64,000 nucleotides of DNA. It comes from Mycolicibacillus koreensis (GTDB taxonomy: Bacteria > Actinomycetota > Actinomycetes > Mycobacteriales > Mycobacteriaceae). Below the pieces are notes generated by a model. That model had not been told where the DNA came from. It saw nothing but the letters and a program-made list of their open reading frames with translations, and made no database searches. The DNA is taken from the NCBI RefSeq assembly GCF_002104795.1, contig NZ_NCXO01000002.1, positions 1 to 64,000 on the forward strand. Direction: 5' to 3'. Position 1 is the stretch's first letter. The number at the start of each line of letters is the position of its first letter. The position numbers were made by a program, and so were the translations under genes. Shown here piece by piece: positions 25,738 to 33,929 of the stretch.

Positions 25738-26871
25738 TCACGGTTGTGGTTGGTCGAGAACGTGACGGTGAGCGTAGTGGTCGGCGCCGTCCACCCGGAT
25801 CCACCACCGCGGGTGCCCGAGGTCGAGGCGCTCACTGCGCCGATATCCGGCCCACGTCGGCACGCCCGGGGCTTGACCGAGGTACAGGCCGCGTGCCGCG
25901 GCGACCACCCGTGGGTACTGGGTGGGCCAGGTGATCGCCGCGGCGATCTGTTCCAACACGTCGCGGTCACGTCCGAGGACCCGGTCGATGATCGGCGCCG
26001 ACGGCAGCGCATGACTCTTGTCGGTGTTGCACGCCGCGCACGACAACACCAGGTTGGCCAGGCCGTCGAGGCCGACCACCGACCAGGGCAGGACGTGATC
26101 GATCGGGTTGTCGGCGCTCAGCGGTGCCGCACAGTAGAAACACCGCCCGCCGAAAGCCTCCTTGAACGGCTCGCGCACCCGGGCCAGCGAGACGCGCTCC
26201 CGGCCGAACAGGTGACCGGCCACGTCCGGCACCTCGGCGTCGAGGAATTTGTTCATCCGGCGAACATCGTTGACCCACATGATCTCCAGCGCCGGTTTCA
26301 ATAACCCCGCAAGACGTGCCAGGCCGGTGGCGACACCGGGTTTCAACGTGACGACGTACCCGCGGGCCCGCTTCGCCGAGCGGGTGGTGGTTTGCAGAAC
26401 GGTGTCGTCGTAGAGGAACGCATCGCCGTCGGCGGAGCCGCTCACCCGTTGCAGCCGGCGCAGGGGTTGGTTGGCCAGGCAAATGCTCACCTCATCGAGC
26501 GCGGCTTCATAGGCCTGCGGGGCGCGCAGTTGAGCCACCCCGATCGGCAGGTTGGTCTCACCGATGTCTGCCTGCGCCCGCAGCGTGCGTGCCGCGCGGG
26601 GGATCGCCGCGTTCGGGCTGCCGTGGATCTGTTGGAGCAGCTGCCCGTGAAAGGGCCGCACCTGCGGCCAGTACAACTCGAGGACCCGGTGGGCCAGGTC
26701 GCCGACCGGCACGGCCAGGACGTCATCCGGGGAGTCGGGAAGGTGCTCGATGCACTGGTCGATCAACGCCATCAAGGTGGCCAGTTTGTAGGTGGCGGTG
26801 CGTGGCCCGGTCTCCAGGATCGCCACGACGCGCTGGCCCAACAGCAGGGGATCGATCGCCGGCTCAGCCAC
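25738..26871 (-). CDS. HNH endonuclease
   Basis: A 377-residue protein whose C-terminal third carries an HNH domain: FGGRCFYCAAPLSADNPIDHVLPWSVVGLDGLANLVLSCAACNTDKSHALP has both CxxC zinc pairs, the DHxxPWS His and the N..L...CN segment. The first 250 residues are helical and probably recognise a partner or DNA. The start is the GTG at 26871 (VAEPAIDPLLLGQRVVAILE); a decayed copy of this beginning lies at 11680-11784. It is divergent from the MazG-like gene with 75 bases between the starts. Six bases separate it from the CoA-transferase gene downstream. Likely a DNA nuclease in a small accessory patch. Confidence 0.82.
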   Translation of the reverse strand: MAEPAIDPLLLGQRVVAILETGPRTATYKLATLMALIDQCIEHLPDSPDDVLAVPVGDLAHRVLELYWPQVRPFHGQLLQQIHGSPNAAIPRAARTLRAQADIGETNLPIGVAQLRAPQAYEAALDEVSICLANQPLRRLQRVSGSADGDAFLYDDTVLQTTTRSAKRARGYVVTLKPGVATGLARLAGLLKPALEIMWVNDVRRMNKFLDAEVPDVAGHLFGRERVSLARVREPFKEAFGGRCFYCAAPLSADNPIDHVLPWSVVGLDGLANLVLSCAACNTDKSHALPSAPIIDRVLGRDRDVLEQIAAAITWPTQYPRVVAAARGLYLGQAPGVPTWAGYRRSERLDLGHPRWWIRVDGADHYAHRHVLDQPQP

Positions 26872-26946
26872 GGCACGACCCCGCTTGTGTCGGACCGCCG
26901 AGGTATGACTGCACAAAGCGAAGTATGGCAAGGAGCGGTGACACTC

Positions 26947-27273
26947 ATGGGCAAGTTGGTTCGCGACAAGATCCCCGACCTGATCACGGCGTCCGGGCGC
27001 ACGCCGAAGGTTCGGGTGCTCGAGGACGACGCCTACCGTGTTGCGCTGTGCGACAAGCTGGATGAGGAGGCCGCCGAGGTACGCGCCGCGGCCAGCACCG
27101 CGGGCCTGCTGGAGGAGTTGGCCGACGTGTTGGAGGTGCTCACCGCCCTCGCCGAACACCACGACGCGTGCCTGGCCGACATCATCACCTGGGCGGCGAG
27201 CAAACGCGCCACCCGAGGCGGGTTCACCCGGCGACTGTGGTTGGAGGCCCCCGATGCCAACGCCACTGCGTAA
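26947..27273 (+). CDS. MazG-like nucleotide pyrophosphohydrolase
   Basis: A 108-residue all-helical protein of the MazG-like/PRA-PH superfamily. MGKLVRDKIPDLI is the usual opening, and LCDKLDEEAAEVRAAAST...LLEELADVLEVLTALAE gives the ExxE and ExxD metal-binding helices. Such enzymes hydrolyse NTPs or unusual nucleotides to monophosphate and pyrophosphate. The ATG at 26947 has an AAGGAG site 11 bases upstream; GTG 26938 is possible but too close to that site. Divergent from the HNH nuclease. Confidence 0.82.
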   Translation: MGKLVRDKIPDLITASGRTPKVRVLEDDAYRVALCDKLDEEAAEVRAAASTAGLLEELADVLEVLTALAEHHDACLADIITWAASKRATRGGFTRRLWLEAPDANATA

Positions 27274-27287
27274 AGTCCGGCCCACGA

Positions 27288-27470
27288 TGCCGCACCCGCC
27301 ACCCGGACAAGCCGCGCTTCGGCAGCGCCGCCGAAGAACATGTCTGGAAGCTGCTCGAGAAGCAACTGCGCGACACCGACCTGATCATCGCCGGCCAGCG
27401 GGTCACCGATCATCTCAAGGACCACGAGGTCGACATCGTCGCCGCCCTGAACGGCGCGCCAGGCCCCTGA
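27288..27470 (+). pseudogene. Relic of a NERD-domain nuclease-related protein
   Basis: About 55 codons match the start of a NERD domain: DKPRFGSAAEEHVWKLLEKQLRDTDLIIAGQRVTDHLKDHEVDIVAALNG, with the GSxAExxVW helix and the HEVDIV strand containing the first catalytic Asp. The domain then ends after GAPGP at a stop, before the catalytic ExK motif. No start codon is evident in frame. It is a truncated remnant behind the MazG-like gene. Confidence 0.6.
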
Positions 27471-27520
27471 CGCCTGGGATCTCCCGCGCGCCGAGCTGAC
27501 TCGGCGCCACCACCGCGGCG

Positions 27521-28423
27521 CTACTCCGCCAGCATCGGTCGCAGCCGCGCGAAGAACCGCTGCATCACCTCGGTGCTGTCGTCCATGACCAGCAGCACGG
27601 GGTCGGTGGGGACCGGGCCGCGCAGCCCGCGCCGCGTGATGATCGCCAGCAGTTCGGGCAGCTCCGCCATCCGGTCGAGGTAGTCGTCGATGAACGTCGC
27701 GAATCCGGCCAGCGGAACATCGGCGAGCAGACCCAAATCGACGAACAGCTCCCGGCATTGCAGGGGAACCGCCAAACCGCGTACCGCCTCGGCGATCTCG
27801 AGTAGGCCGTCGTGGAGGTCCATCAGCCGCTGCGCCGGGCGCATAGCCGCGTCGGCGTCGCCGTTCTCCTCGTCGAAGTCGGTGGTGAACAGCGTCTGAA
27901 ACCCGTTGCTGAGCATCACCTGCTCGACCTGTTCGGCCAACACCGCGATCTCGCCGGCCCAATCCAATGCCAGCGCGGCGGCTTCCTGCGGGGTCTCGGC
28001 ACGCCGACCGCTCGGCGGGGCGAAGCACAGTTGCTGGTCACGCAGCCGCTCCTGCACGGCCGCGCGCCGTTGCACCAACACCGATCCGAACGCCATCCAG
28101 TGCCAGCCCGGTTTGCGTTCGGCCAGCAGTTCGGTGAGCTCCGCCGGAGTCCACGCCACCCGGGCCACCTCGACCGTCGCGTCGACGTCCGGTGGCGTCT
28201 CGATTCGCGGCGGCGGCGCAAACGCCCGCATCTGCTCAGCGCCGGCGACACCGTAGGTGCCCCGGGTGTCTCCGAGGATCGCCCACCGGTGCTGTTCGTC
28301 GGCGCGATCGCGCAGGCCAGCCCGCCGACGCCGAGCGGCGTCCCGCCGCCTGCGCACCGCCGCCACCGGGTTCCACTGCCTCGGGGTGTGCACGGTCGCG
28401 ACGTTACGGGTCGGGTCGGACAT
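27521..28423 (-). CDS. Hypothetical protein, 301 aa
   Basis: Not recognised. The first 45 residues are Arg-rich (NPVAAVRRRRDAARRRRAGLRDRADE). A middle segment ELLAERKPGWHWMAFGSVLVQRRAAVQERLRDQQL and an acidic DFDEENGDADAAMRP stretch follow. The last 120 residues are predicted helical and hydrophobic but not membrane-spanning. The ATG at 28423 follows a purine-rich GGGGCAGGG. It is divergent from a small membrane protein gene whose leaderless start is 28 bases away. Confidence 0.6.
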   Translation of the reverse strand: MSDPTRNVATVHTPRQWNPVAAVRRRRDAARRRRAGLRDRADEQHRWAILGDTRGTYGVAGAEQMRAFAPPPRIETPPDVDATVEVARVAWTPAELTELLAERKPGWHWMAFGSVLVQRRAAVQERLRDQQLCFAPPSGRRAETPQEAAALALDWAGEIAVLAEQVEQVMLSNGFQTLFTTDFDEENGDADAAMRPAQRLMDLHDGLLEIAEAVRGLAVPLQCRELFVDLGLLADVPLAGFATFIDDYLDRMAELPELLAIITRRGLRGPVPTDPVLLVMDDSTEVMQRFFARLRPMLAE

Positions 28424-28438
28424 CCCTGCCCCCACAGC

Positions 28439-28444
28439 TAACGT
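28439..28444 (+). promoter_or_regulatory. -10 box (TAACGT), leaderless promoter
   Basis: TAACGT ends six bases before the GTG at 28451. Confidence 0.45.
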
Positions 28445-28450
28445 CAACGG

Positions 28451-28801
28451 GTGGACTCCACCGCGACACGGTTGGCGCGCCTCGGCGAGGGGCTCGCGGT
28501 GGCCGCCTCGCTGCTCGCCCTGGCGATCGGGGCTGCCGGCGGGCTGGCCACCGCGCTGATCGATCTCGCCGACCCGATGGGGGACGTCGGCGAGCGGGTC
28601 GTGTTGCTCGTGGTGTGGCCGTTGGTGTTCGCTCCGCTGATCGTGGTGACGTTATGGCCGCTGACCGTTCCGGTGATCGTGGTGGCCGGCGCCGTCGCGA
28701 CCTACCTGCGTTCCCGCCGGGGCCGGGCCTGGCCGACGAGCCTGCGGATCGTGGTCTACGGCTACCTCCTGCTGATCGGATTGGCGCTGCTGGCGCTGTG
28801 A
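28451..28801 (+). CDS. Small membrane protein, 116 aa, hypothetical
   Basis: Three membrane segments: about 12-38 (GLAVAASLLALAIGAAGGLATALI), 48-83 (VLLVVWPLVFAPLIVVTLWPLTVPVIVVAGAV, long enough for a hairpin) and 97-116 at the C-terminus. A basic loop (LRSRRGRAW) between the last two suggests a cytoplasmic side. No family recognised. The GTG lies six bases after a -10 box. It converges on the TetR gene with five bases between the stops. Confidence 0.65.
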   Translation: MDSTATRLARLGEGLAVAASLLALAIGAAGGLATALIDLADPMGDVGERVVLLVVWPLVFAPLIVVTLWPLTVPVIVVAGAVATYLRSRRGRAWPTSLRIVVYGYLLLIGLALLAL

Positions 28802-28806
28802 GCGCC

Positions 28807-29412
28807 TCAGCGAGCAGGTGTCTGCGCCGGCCGCAGCGTCGCCAGCGCCAGAGGCAGGAGGTGTTGGCGGGCATAGCGTTCGGCGTCGGCGCGGGTGGTC
28901 AGCGGGTCGTGGACCCGCTCGGTGAGCACCAGCGAGTGGGTGAGGCGCACGAAGATCTCCGCCAGTCCGCGCGGGTCGTCGATCTCGATCCCGCTGTGGC
29001 GGGCGGTGTCGGCGATGTGGCCGGCCAGATAGGTGGTCGCCAACTCCAGCGAAGGTCCCGCCCCGGTGGTGAGTGCGGGAAGCACCGCGTCCGGGTCGGT
29101 CTGCAGGGTGCGACTGAGCATCGGATGGGTGTAGACGCGCCAATAGATTCCGGTGAACCCGGCCACGAAGCGGTCCTCGTAGGTGTCGAGCGCGGCCACC
29201 TCGGCGTCGACGGCGGCCAGGATCGAGTCGGTCACCTTGCCCAGCGTGGCCACCAGCAGATCCTTCTTGGTCGCCCAACGCCGGTAGACGGTCATGTGGG
29301 ACACGCCGGCGCGGCGGGCGATCTCCTCCACCGACGCGCGGCGCACACCGAAATCGAGGATCGTCTGCAGTGCCGCGTCCAATATGCGCTCGCCGGTCGC
29401 ATCGCCAGGCAT
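28807..29412 (-). CDS. TetR-family regulator of the DUF2236 gene
   Basis: A 201-residue TetR repressor. The DNA-binding part is RILDAALQTILDFGVRRASVEEIARRAGVSHMTVYRRWATKKDLL, with a textbook helix-turn-helix at about residues 28-50. The ligand-binding part begins near 60. It is divergent from the DUF2236 gene, and a repeated CTAAC/GTTAG operator sits between them, so it very likely represses both itself and that gene. The inducer is unknown. Confidence 0.9.
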   Translation of the reverse strand: MPGDATGERILDAALQTILDFGVRRASVEEIARRAGVSHMTVYRRWATKKDLLVATLGKVTDSILAAVDAEVAALDTYEDRFVAGFTGIYWRVYTHPMLSRTLQTDPDAVLPALTTGAGPSLELATTYLAGHIADTARHSGIEIDDPRGLAEIFVRLTHSLVLTERVHDPLTTRADAERYARQHLLPLALATLRPAQTPAR

Positions 29413-29456
29413 GGACCCATCGTCGCACAGTCGCCTTCCCCACGGGCTGTGATGAT

Positions 29457-29481
29457 GTTAGCCTAACGCTAACTTACTAAC
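29457..29481. promoter_or_regulatory. Putative TetR operator (GTTAGC-CTAAC-GCTAAC)
   Basis: A 17-base inverted repeat, GTTAGC, five bases, GCTAAC, lies at 29457-29473, and a further CTAAC occurs at 29477. It occupies the space between the TetR gene and the AGGAGG site of the DUF2236 gene. The spacing and symmetry fit a TetR dimer site. Confidence 0.6.
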
Positions 29482-29495
29482 ATCAGGAGGTTGTG

Positions 29496-30599
29496 GTGAC
29501 CGAACTGCTCCCCGACGCCGATGTGGCGGCACTCGACGCGATCGACGACGCCATCGACGACAGCGACGGATTGGCTTTGCTGGCCGGCCCCGGGCTGCGC
29601 CCGGCGGTGATGGCCGATTTCCGCAAACACGTCGGCAGTGTGCTCACCGGGGTGTTCGGCGGGATGCTCTTCGACGAGGTGGCGATGCTGCCGATCGCGG
29701 CCTCGGTCGATCACACCGGCCGGTTCCGGGAGAACTTCACCGACCGTGCGCTGCGCAGTGGCTTCAGCGGTCAGGGAATCCTCGCCGACCCCGAGCAGCG
29801 CCGCAGGCACGCCCAGTGGCTCAAAGACCAGCACCGCAGCGTGCGCGGCACCGGGGTCGGGGAGTACGAGGGTGTGCGCTACAGCGCCCTGGACCCCGCG
29901 CTGTGGCTGTGGATCATCGCCAGCGCAGCACACGCCATCATGACCGCCTACCCGGTCATCTCGGGCACCACCTTGCGTCCCGCCGAACAGGATGCCGCCT
30001 ACCAGTACCTGCGGCACCTCTTCGCCGACATGGAACTGCCCAGCAAGCGGGGCCGGCTGCCCGACAGCTACCCCGCGTTCGTCGCCTACTACGACCGGAC
30101 CGTGGCCACCGAGCTGACCGAGAACGGTTTCCTGCGCCGGCAGTTCGCCACCTTGACCCGGTTGCCGCTGCCGACGATGCTGCTGCCGCGGTGGCTGCGT
30201 CCCGTGCTCACCCCGCCCTGGCTGGTGGTACGCCCGCTGGCGGGGCGCGTGGTGCAGGTCTGCTCCGCCAAGACCATGCACCCCGACGTGCTGGCGATGA
30301 TCGGATTCGAGCTCAAAGCCCACCACGACTGGGAGTTCGTGCTCTACTCGCGGGCGCTGCAGCTGGCCTGGCGGTTCCTGCCGGATCGGCTGCTGCTCGA
30401 ACCGATCCACTACAACCGGGTGCGCCTGGACGCGCTGCGGGCCCGCCGTGACGACAGTCCCCGCAGCCGGGCCCGCTACCAGCGGGCGGTGCGGCGTCTG
30501 GGACGACAGAACGCCTGGCTGGCCGGCTTCTACGAACGCTACGGGCTGGACACGTTCGCGGTCCCGCAGCAGCGGGCCGCGGGCTGCCCGTTCGGGTGA
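29496..30599 (+). CDS. DUF2236/MpaB-like oxygenase family protein
   Basis: About 367 residues of the DUF2236 (oxygenase MpaB-like) family, which includes heme enzymes such as latex-clearing protein. SGFSGQGILADPEQRRRHAQWLKDQHRSVRG holds the conserved His/Arg region, and YSALDPALWLWIIASAAHAI is the family's helix. The last residues form LAGFYERYGLDTF. Two adjacent GTG codons (29493, 29496) are possible starts; the second has the better spacing (five bases) from AGGAGG. Divergent from the TetR gene with an operator in between. Substrate unknown. Confidence 0.85.
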   Translation: MTELLPDADVAALDAIDDAIDDSDGLALLAGPGLRPAVMADFRKHVGSVLTGVFGGMLFDEVAMLPIAASVDHTGRFRENFTDRALRSGFSGQGILADPEQRRRHAQWLKDQHRSVRGTGVGEYEGVRYSALDPALWLWIIASAAHAIMTAYPVISGTTLRPAEQDAAYQYLRHLFADMELPSKRGRLPDSYPAFVAYYDRTVATELTENGFLRRQFATLTRLPLPTMLLPRWLRPVLTPPWLVVRPLAGRVVQVCSAKTMHPDVLAMIGFELKAHHDWEFVLYSRALQLAWRFLPDRLLLEPIHYNRVRLDALRARRDDSPRSRARYQRAVRRLGRQNAWLAGFYERYGLDTFAVPQQRAAGCPFG

Positions 30600-30640
30600 C
30601 CGGCGGCGGTGCCGGACCCGGTGGGGAAACGGCCAGCGCC

Positions 30641-30646
30641 TAAGCT
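30641..30646 (+). promoter_or_regulatory. -10 box (TAAGCT), leaderless promoter of fabH
   Basis: TAAGCT ends seven bases before the fabH ATG at 30654. Confidence 0.5.
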
Positions 30647-30653
30647 GCACGGC

Positions 30654-31673
30654 ATGGCCGTGATCCACACCACCACCACCGGGACCGCCAACGTCGGGAT
30701 GCTGTCCATCGGTGCCTACCGGCCCGAGCGGGTGGTCACCAACGACGAGATCTGCACCCACATCGACTCCTCCGACGAGTGGATCTACACCCGCACCGGG
30801 ATCAAGACCCGCCGCTTCGCCGCCGACGACGAGTCGGCGGCCACGATGGCGATCGAGGCGGGCCGGCGCGCCATCGTCAACGCGCTGCTCACCGGCGCGG
30901 AGATCGACGCCGTCATCGTCGCCACCAACACCCACTACCTGCAGACCCCGGCGGCCGCACCGATGGTGGCCTCCGCGGTCGGCGCCCACGGGGTGCCCGG
31001 CTTCGACGTCAGTGTCGGCTGCGCGGGCTTCGGCTACGCCCTGGGACTGGCCGCGGACATGGTGCGCGCCGGCAGCGCGGCCAAGGTGCTGGTGATCGGC
31101 ACCGAGAAACTCTCCCCGGCACTGGACATGCACGACCGCGGCAACTGCTTCATCTTCGCCGACGGCGCCGGGGCAGTGGTCGTCGGCGCCACCGACACCC
31201 AGGGAATCGGGCCGACCGTGTGGGGCAGCGACGGCAAACAGGCCGACGCGGTGCGCCAGGACATCGACTGGATGGACTTCGCCGCCGCCCCCGACGGCGC
31301 GCGACCGTTCCTGCGGATGGAGGGCACCGCGGTGTTCCGCTGGGCCGCTTTCGAGATGAGCAAAGTCGGCCAGCAGGCCCTGGCCGCCGCCCACGTCGAC
31401 GCCGAAGAACTGCAGGTGTTCGTGCCGCACCAGGCCAACAGCCGCATCAACGAGCTGCTGGCCAAAAGCCTGCAGCTCGGCCCGGAAGTGGTGGTGGCCA
31501 ACGACATCGAGCACACCGGCAACACCTCGGCCGCGTCGATCCCGCTGGCGATGGAGGAGCTGCTGTCCACCGGGGCCGCCAAGCCCGGTGATCTGGCGCT
31601 GCTGCTGGGCTACGGCGCCGGCCTGAGCTACGCCGCCCAGGTGGTGACCCTGCCCCCGATCCCCTTCGAGTAG
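30654..31673 (+). CDS. fabH: 3-oxoacyl-ACP synthase III (FabH / KasIII)
   Basis: A 339-residue condensing enzyme very close to mycobacterial FabH, which links FAS-I acyl-CoA products to the FAS-II system by condensing them with malonyl-AcpM in mycolic acid synthesis. The catalytic triad is Cys123 ([11 protein letters not shown]), His259 (VPHQANSRI) and Asn290 ([12 protein letters not shown]). The N-terminal [16 protein letters not shown] and C-terminal [18 protein letters not shown] are as in the M. tuberculosis enzyme. A leaderless promoter lies seven bases upstream. The SDR gene begins 22 bases after the stop and may be co-transcribed. Confidence 0.95.
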   Translation: MAVIHTTTTGTANVGMLSIGAYRPERVVTNDEICTHIDSSDEWIYTRTGIKTRRFAADDESAATMAIEAGRRAIVNALLTGAEIDAVIVATNTHYLQTPAAAPMVASAVGAHGVPGFDVSVGCAGFGYALGLAADMVRAGSAAKVLVIGTEKLSPALDMHDRGNCFIFADGAGAVVVGATDTQGIGPTVWGSDGKQADAVRQDIDWMDFAAAPDGARPFLRMEGTAVFRWAAFEMSKVGQQALAAAHVDAEELQVFVPHQANSRINELLAKSLQLGPEVVVANDIEHTGNTSAASIPLAMEELLSTGAAKPGDLALLLGYGAGLSYAAQVVTLPPIPFE

Positions 31674-31695
31674 ACCCGTCGCACAGAGGAGCCCC

Positions 31696-32559
31696 ATGGC
31701 CGCCCCCATCACCGCATCGGCGGAGCCGGATCACCTGCGCGGCAAGGTCATCGTCGTCACCGGGGCGGCCAGCGGCTTCGGGCGGCTGATCGCGCAGAAA
31801 TGCGCGGCCCGCGGCGCGAAGGTGGTCGGCGTCGACGTCGACGCCGACGGGCTCGCCGCGGTCATCGACGGCATCGCCGCGGCCGGCGGAACGGCCAGCG
31901 CCCAGGTCGCCGACGTCACCGACCTGGCGGCGATGCGCGCGGCCGCCGACCACGCCACCACCGCCCACGGCGGGATCGACGTGATCGTCAACAACGCCGG
32001 GGTGATGCCGTTGGCCTACTTCGCCGACCACGAAAAAGCCTGGCGCAAATGGCACACCGCGATCGACATCAACATCAAAGGCGTGGTCAACGGCATCGCT
32101 GCGGTCTACGACACGATGATCGCCCAGGGCCGCGGGCACGTGGTCAACATCTCCTCGATCTACGGCAATGCCGGCACCGAAGGCTCCGGGGTCTACAGCG
32201 CCACCAAAGCCGCCGTCGACGCGCTCTCCGACTCGCTGCGGGTGGAGACCCAGGGCAAGATCAAGGTCACCACCGTCAAACCCACCGGGGTGCTGGGAAC
32301 CCAACTGGGCGCCTGGGTGATCAACCCGGCCGCCATCGGCGGCGTCGTCGCCCAACGCGGCGCTGAGTTCACCGAGAACATGACCCGGTTCGCCGAAGGC
32401 GCGCTGCGCCCCGAACAGCGCGACGTCGACTCGGTGGGCTACTGGCTGATCACCCCCGAGGACCTCGCCGACGCGGTGGTGCACGTCATCGACCAGCCCT
32501 GGGGGATCACCATCAGCGACATCACGGTGCGAGCCACCGGCGAGAACTATGTGTACTGA
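31696..32559 (+). CDS. Short-chain dehydrogenase/reductase
   Basis: A 287-residue classical SDR. TGAASGFGRLI is the cofactor loop, NNAG the structural motif, SSIY and YSATK the catalytic Ser and Tyr-x3-Lys. An Asp after the second strand (VVGVDVDADG) suggests NAD(H). The C-terminus ITISDITVRATGENYVY is longer than usual. An AGAGGAG ribosome binding site precedes the ATG. First gene of a tight set with the SnoaL-like protein and a second SDR. Confidence 0.88.
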   Translation: MAAPITASAEPDHLRGKVIVVTGAASGFGRLIAQKCAARGAKVVGVDVDADGLAAVIDGIAAAGGTASAQVADVTDLAAMRAAADHATTAHGGIDVIVNNAGVMPLAYFADHEKAWRKWHTAIDINIKGVVNGIAAVYDTMIAQGRGHVVNISSIYGNAGTEGSGVYSATKAAVDALSDSLRVETQGKIKVTTVKPTGVLGTQLGAWVINPAAIGGVVAQRGAEFTENMTRFAEGALRPEQRDVDSVGYWLITPEDLADAVVHVIDQPWGITISDITVRATGENYVY

Positions 32560-32586
32560 CGACTGCGTGTACGGACGAGGACCGCT

Positions 32587-33066
32587 GTGAACATCGAAAA
32601 CCGCCTGGACGCGCTGGAACAGATCGAGGCGATCAAAGCCCTCAAACACCGCTATTTTCGGGCCTGCGACGCCAAGGACGCCGCGACGTTCCGTGACTGC
32701 TTCTGCGCCGACGGCGCGCGCCTCGACTACGGTGCTCTCGGAACATTCGACAGCGCAGACCATCTCGCAGCGATATTCCGGCGTATCGCGGGACACACCG
32801 TCGACGGCAAGCCCGCCGTTCTCGACATGCACCACGGCATCCACCCCGACATCACCGTGCTCGCCCCCGACCGGGCGAAGGGGCGGTGGACGTTAAAATT
32901 TCGGCAGCTCAACCTGATTGAGAACACCGAGAAGATCCTCACCGGCGACTACGACGACGAGTACGTCCTCGAAGACGGCCGGTGGAAGATCGCGGCGAGC
33001 CGGTTCGACGCCCTGTGGTCGCTGACCCGGCCGCTGACCGACACCGAGGTGGAGTGGCTGCGATGA
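32587..33066 (+). CDS. SnoaL/NTF2-like protein
   Basis: A 159-residue cone-shaped NTF2-like protein. RLDALEQIEAIKALKHRYFRACDAKD is the opening helix pair, followed by FRDCFCADGARLDY and the curved sheet ending DDEYVLEDGRWKIAASRFDALW. Members act as isomerases, dehydratases or steroid-type enzymes, often next to SDRs. The GTG start lies 27 bases after the SDR stop, and its stop overlaps the next SDR by four bases (ATGA). The substrate is unknown. Confidence 0.8.
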   Translation: MNIENRLDALEQIEAIKALKHRYFRACDAKDAATFRDCFCADGARLDYGALGTFDSADHLAAIFRRIAGHTVDGKPAVLDMHHGIHPDITVLAPDRAKGRWTLKFRQLNLIENTEKILTGDYDDEYVLEDGRWKIAASRFDALWSLTRPLTDTEVEWLR

Positions 33067-33887
33067 CATCCCGAGTCGCCCTGGTCACCGGCGCGAGCCG
33101 CAGCGTCGGCAAGGGCGTGGCACTGGCGTTGGGCGACGCCGGCTGGACGGTGTATCTGACCGGGCGCACCGAGGCTCCCCTTGCCGCCGCAGCCGAGGAG
33201 GTCAGCGCCCGCGGCGGGCGCGGGATCGCGGTGGTCTGCGATCACCGCGACGACACCCAGATCGCCGCGCTCGTCGACCGCATCGCCGCCGACCACGACG
33301 GCCGGCTGGACCTGTTGGTCAACAACGTGTGGGCCGCCCCGAAAGGCTTCGCCCGCCACCACCAGCCGTTCTGGGAGCGTCCCCTCGACGACTGGGACAC
33401 CCTCATCTCGGTGGGGTTGCGCGCCCACTACGTCGCCGCGGTGGCGGCCGCGCCGCTGATGGTGGCCCGCGGCACCGGGCTGATCGTCAACATCTCCTCG
33501 TTCGGCACCCGCGGCTATCTGCACTCGGTGCTCTACGGCGTCTCCAAGGCCGGCCTGGACAAGATGGCCGCCGACATGGCCGTCGACCTGGCCGGCACCG
33601 GCGTCACGGCGGTTTCGCTGTGGCCGGGGCTGGTGAAAAACGAGACCATGACCGCGCTGATGGACCGCGGACTGCAGGACTTCCAAGGGTTTCCGCTGGC
33701 CAACGCCGAAACCCCGGAGTTCATCGGCCGGGTCATCGTCGCCCTCGCCGATGACCCCGCGCTGGCCGAGCGCAGCGGGCACACCCTGATCACCGCCGAG
33801 ATCGCCCGCGACTACGCCGTCACCGACGTGGCCGGCAACCAGCCCGACTCGCACCGCGACCTGTTCGGCGGCGGCCCGCTGTACTGA
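33063..33887 (+). CDS. Short-chain dehydrogenase/reductase
   Basis: A 274-residue SDR. TGASRSVGKGVALALGD is the cofactor loop; TGRTEAPL after the second strand has an Arg, favouring NADP(H). NNVW replaces NNAG, SSFG and YGVSKAGLDK give the catalytic residues. Its ATG overlaps the SnoaL-like stop, so it is translationally coupled. This variant resembles DHRS1-like SDRs that reduce carbonyls on lipids or steroids, a loose resemblance. Confidence 0.88.
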   Translation: MTSRVALVTGASRSVGKGVALALGDAGWTVYLTGRTEAPLAAAAEEVSARGGRGIAVVCDHRDDTQIAALVDRIAADHDGRLDLLVNNVWAAPKGFARHHQPFWERPLDDWDTLISVGLRAHYVAAVAAAPLMVARGTGLIVNISSFGTRGYLHSVLYGVSKAGLDKMAADMAVDLAGTGVTAVSLWPGLVKNETMTALMDRGLQDFQGFPLANAETPEFIGRVIVALADDPALAERSGHTLITAEIARDYAVTDVAGNQPDSHRDLFGGGPLY

Positions 33888-33929
33888 CCGGCCCTCACCG
33901 ACCTGTCAGGTTCGCCGCCTACGATTGAC

